DNA from: Mauremys mutica
Lineage: Eukaryota; Chordata; Testudines; Geoemydidae
NCBI RefSeq assembly: GCF_020497125.1
Contig: NC_059073.1
Coordinates: 14,219,225 to 14,283,224 of the forward strand
DNA: 64,000 nt
Direction: 5' to 3'
A model generated the notes under the pieces. The model searched no databases and was not told where the DNA came from. It worked only from the letters and a program-made list of their open reading frames with translations. The translations under genes were made by a program, and so were the position numbers. Shown here in pieces: positions 62,706 to 64,000 of the stretch; position 1 is the first letter of the stretch; the number at the start of each line of letters is the position of its first letter.

Positions 62706-64000
62706 AATAGGGGTGGGAGGATTAGATTTTTATCCGTAAATGTTGCTAAAGATTGGTTTCACCATATAAACACACACGAACAATCGAAAAGCTATTTCCA
62801 ACTATCATAGCAGAGATTAACAGATAGGCACAGTAAGCAAATGCTGATTGAGAACTTGTTAGAGTTTGATTTCAGGGTATTTATTTTGATGTGATGTTGG
62901 TGATTTGTGTTTTTTAACAGTTATAAAGTGCAATTCTTTGAATCTCAATGTCTGTGGTAAATAAATAATTATTGTCTGGTCCCCATAAGTTCCTGCAACT
63001 GTAAAAATTTTAAATTGACAAAACAAAAATTAAAGGAAAGAAAAAAATTTGCACAACTGTGAAAATGTAAATCAATAACAATTGAAAATAATAAATTTTA
63101 AATAAATATTGATATTATCCATTGAAATTACAAAAAAATATTGAATTCTGCCAATAAGTGCTATTATTGGTAGTATGCATTCTCACTGTTTCCAGGTTGA
63201 CTCAATGGGAACTAGATATGCAAATATAGGACTGGAATCATAATCCAAGTGCAGAATACCAAACTGTAGACAACCCATATATTGTAGATCCCAGGTTCTC
63301 TTGTGGCCTGAGACATATTGGATAGATAGATTTTCTCTAGCAGCATTAAACATAGATGAGTAATTCTTATAGTCTTTAAAAATAACCCAGGCAAAGAACT
63401 ACCATCTGCACAATGAATATCGTTATAACCATCACATCTTGAAATTGCTTAGCCTTCTTTAAAATGGTCCTTGTTCCAGCAATTTGAGCTTTCTGTAATG
63501 ATAATTATGGCAACATTGCCACCCCAACTAGGGTGAGGCGATCCAAACTGGTGAGTATTAAATTAATCCTTGAGGTGACTTGAATCTTGACAAAAATATG
63601 TTTTCTGTCGCTATTTTAGTTGCTGGCTGAGCATTTCTCTGAATGCTCACGGCCTCTGCACAGCAGCACGGTAGCTTATCACCACTCTCTCCCAGCGCAA
63701 GACTGTTTTCTTTATCAATGATGGAGGTGCCTTAACCTGCCTGCTAAAGAGCTTCATTTGCAACTTGCCAGGAGATCTCTGACTTGGTCTGTTTGTGCAG
63801 CAGGCCCTCCTCTTTAGATGGAGAGGGAGGACCAGATTCATCCTTGTGCTGGGGCAGTGGTAGGAGAGAGGCAGCTGTGCTTTCCCATCCAGGGCTGAAT
63901 GAGCCCCCCAGCTGCCCTGACATACACCTGTTATTGGTAGAATGCAGGAAGGTTGAGACTGAAGGAATTTGTGGGTTCAATTCCAGGTGCCGGTGAGGGC
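62706..64000. other. Unassigned AT-rich noncoding DNA
   Basis: 62,980-63,150 is very AT-rich with A and TAAA runs. No gene is supportable: the open frames at 63,212-63,980 overlap on both strands and have no domain. Confidence 0.4.

Noticed and set aside
1..64000. CRISPR array, bacterial operon or prophage
   Set aside because: No regularly spaced repeats, ribosome-binding sites or prokaryotic genes; repeat content is that of a vertebrate nuclear genome.

Overview
The window looks like vertebrate nuclear DNA from a cryptodiran (hidden-necked) turtle. The evidence is the repeat content. There are many CR1-type LINEs with the octamer 3' end (ATTCTATG)n. There are two copies of the tRNA-derived turtle SINE with Pol III A and B boxes. 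Penelope-like tails, hAT and Harbinger DNA transposons, CORE/MIR-like SINEs and several LTR families are also present. I found no host protein-coding exon I would defend. Nearly all long open frames belong to transposable elements, so the window reads as a gene-poor intergenic or large-intron region. The turtle assignment is inference from repeat families.

Layout. 1-9 kb: a broken CR1, a short Penelope-like tail, and AT-rich unique DNA with stretches that resemble conserved noncoding DNA, followed by a 3'UTR-like block with a polyadenylation signal (9.0-9.5 kb) and an AT/CA microsatellite. 10-18 kb: CR1 fragments, a solo LTR with a 4-bp target duplication (11,660-12,287), a turtle SINE and a 1.3-kb LTR. 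18-24 kb: Penelope-like tails, a palindromic MITE, mostly unassigned DNA, then a CR1 interrupted by another solo LTR (22,658-23,414, target duplication CCTG). 24.8-28.2 kb: a remarkably intact CR1 whose ORF2 stays in one frame for 939 codons with only two internal stops. 30-44 kb: hAT elements with 8-bp duplications, a CpG-rich Harbinger MITE, LTR pieces and a solo LTR (31,675-32,471). 44.3-48 kb: a decayed autonomous PIF/Harbinger transposon with a 12-bp-duplicated Penelope-like insertion carrying a GIY-YIG endonuclease fragment and a hammerhead-like 3' tail. 50-52 kb: another LINE and a second turtle SINE. 52.4-62.1 kb: an old CR1 into which a hAT MITE and then a complete 7.0-kb LTR retrotransposon have inserted. 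62.1-64 kb: a MIR/CORE-like SINE and AT-rich DNA.

The most notable element is the LTR retrotransposon at 53,490-60,527 (minus strand; 5-bp target duplication CATGT; LTRs of 816 and 815 bp). Its proteins are Ty3/gypsy-type, but the domain order is Gag - protease - integrase - reverse transcriptase - RNase H. This is the copia-like order of the Gmr1-like clade. Its Gag contains a SCAN-like capsid segment, which fits the published view that the vertebrate SCAN domain came from such a Gag. The solo LTR at 31,675 is a diverged relative of its LTRs. Both have 5-bp duplications, so this family has moved more than once here.

All boundaries backed by target-site duplications were read directly from the sequence. 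Family names come from recognition of motifs, not from a database search.
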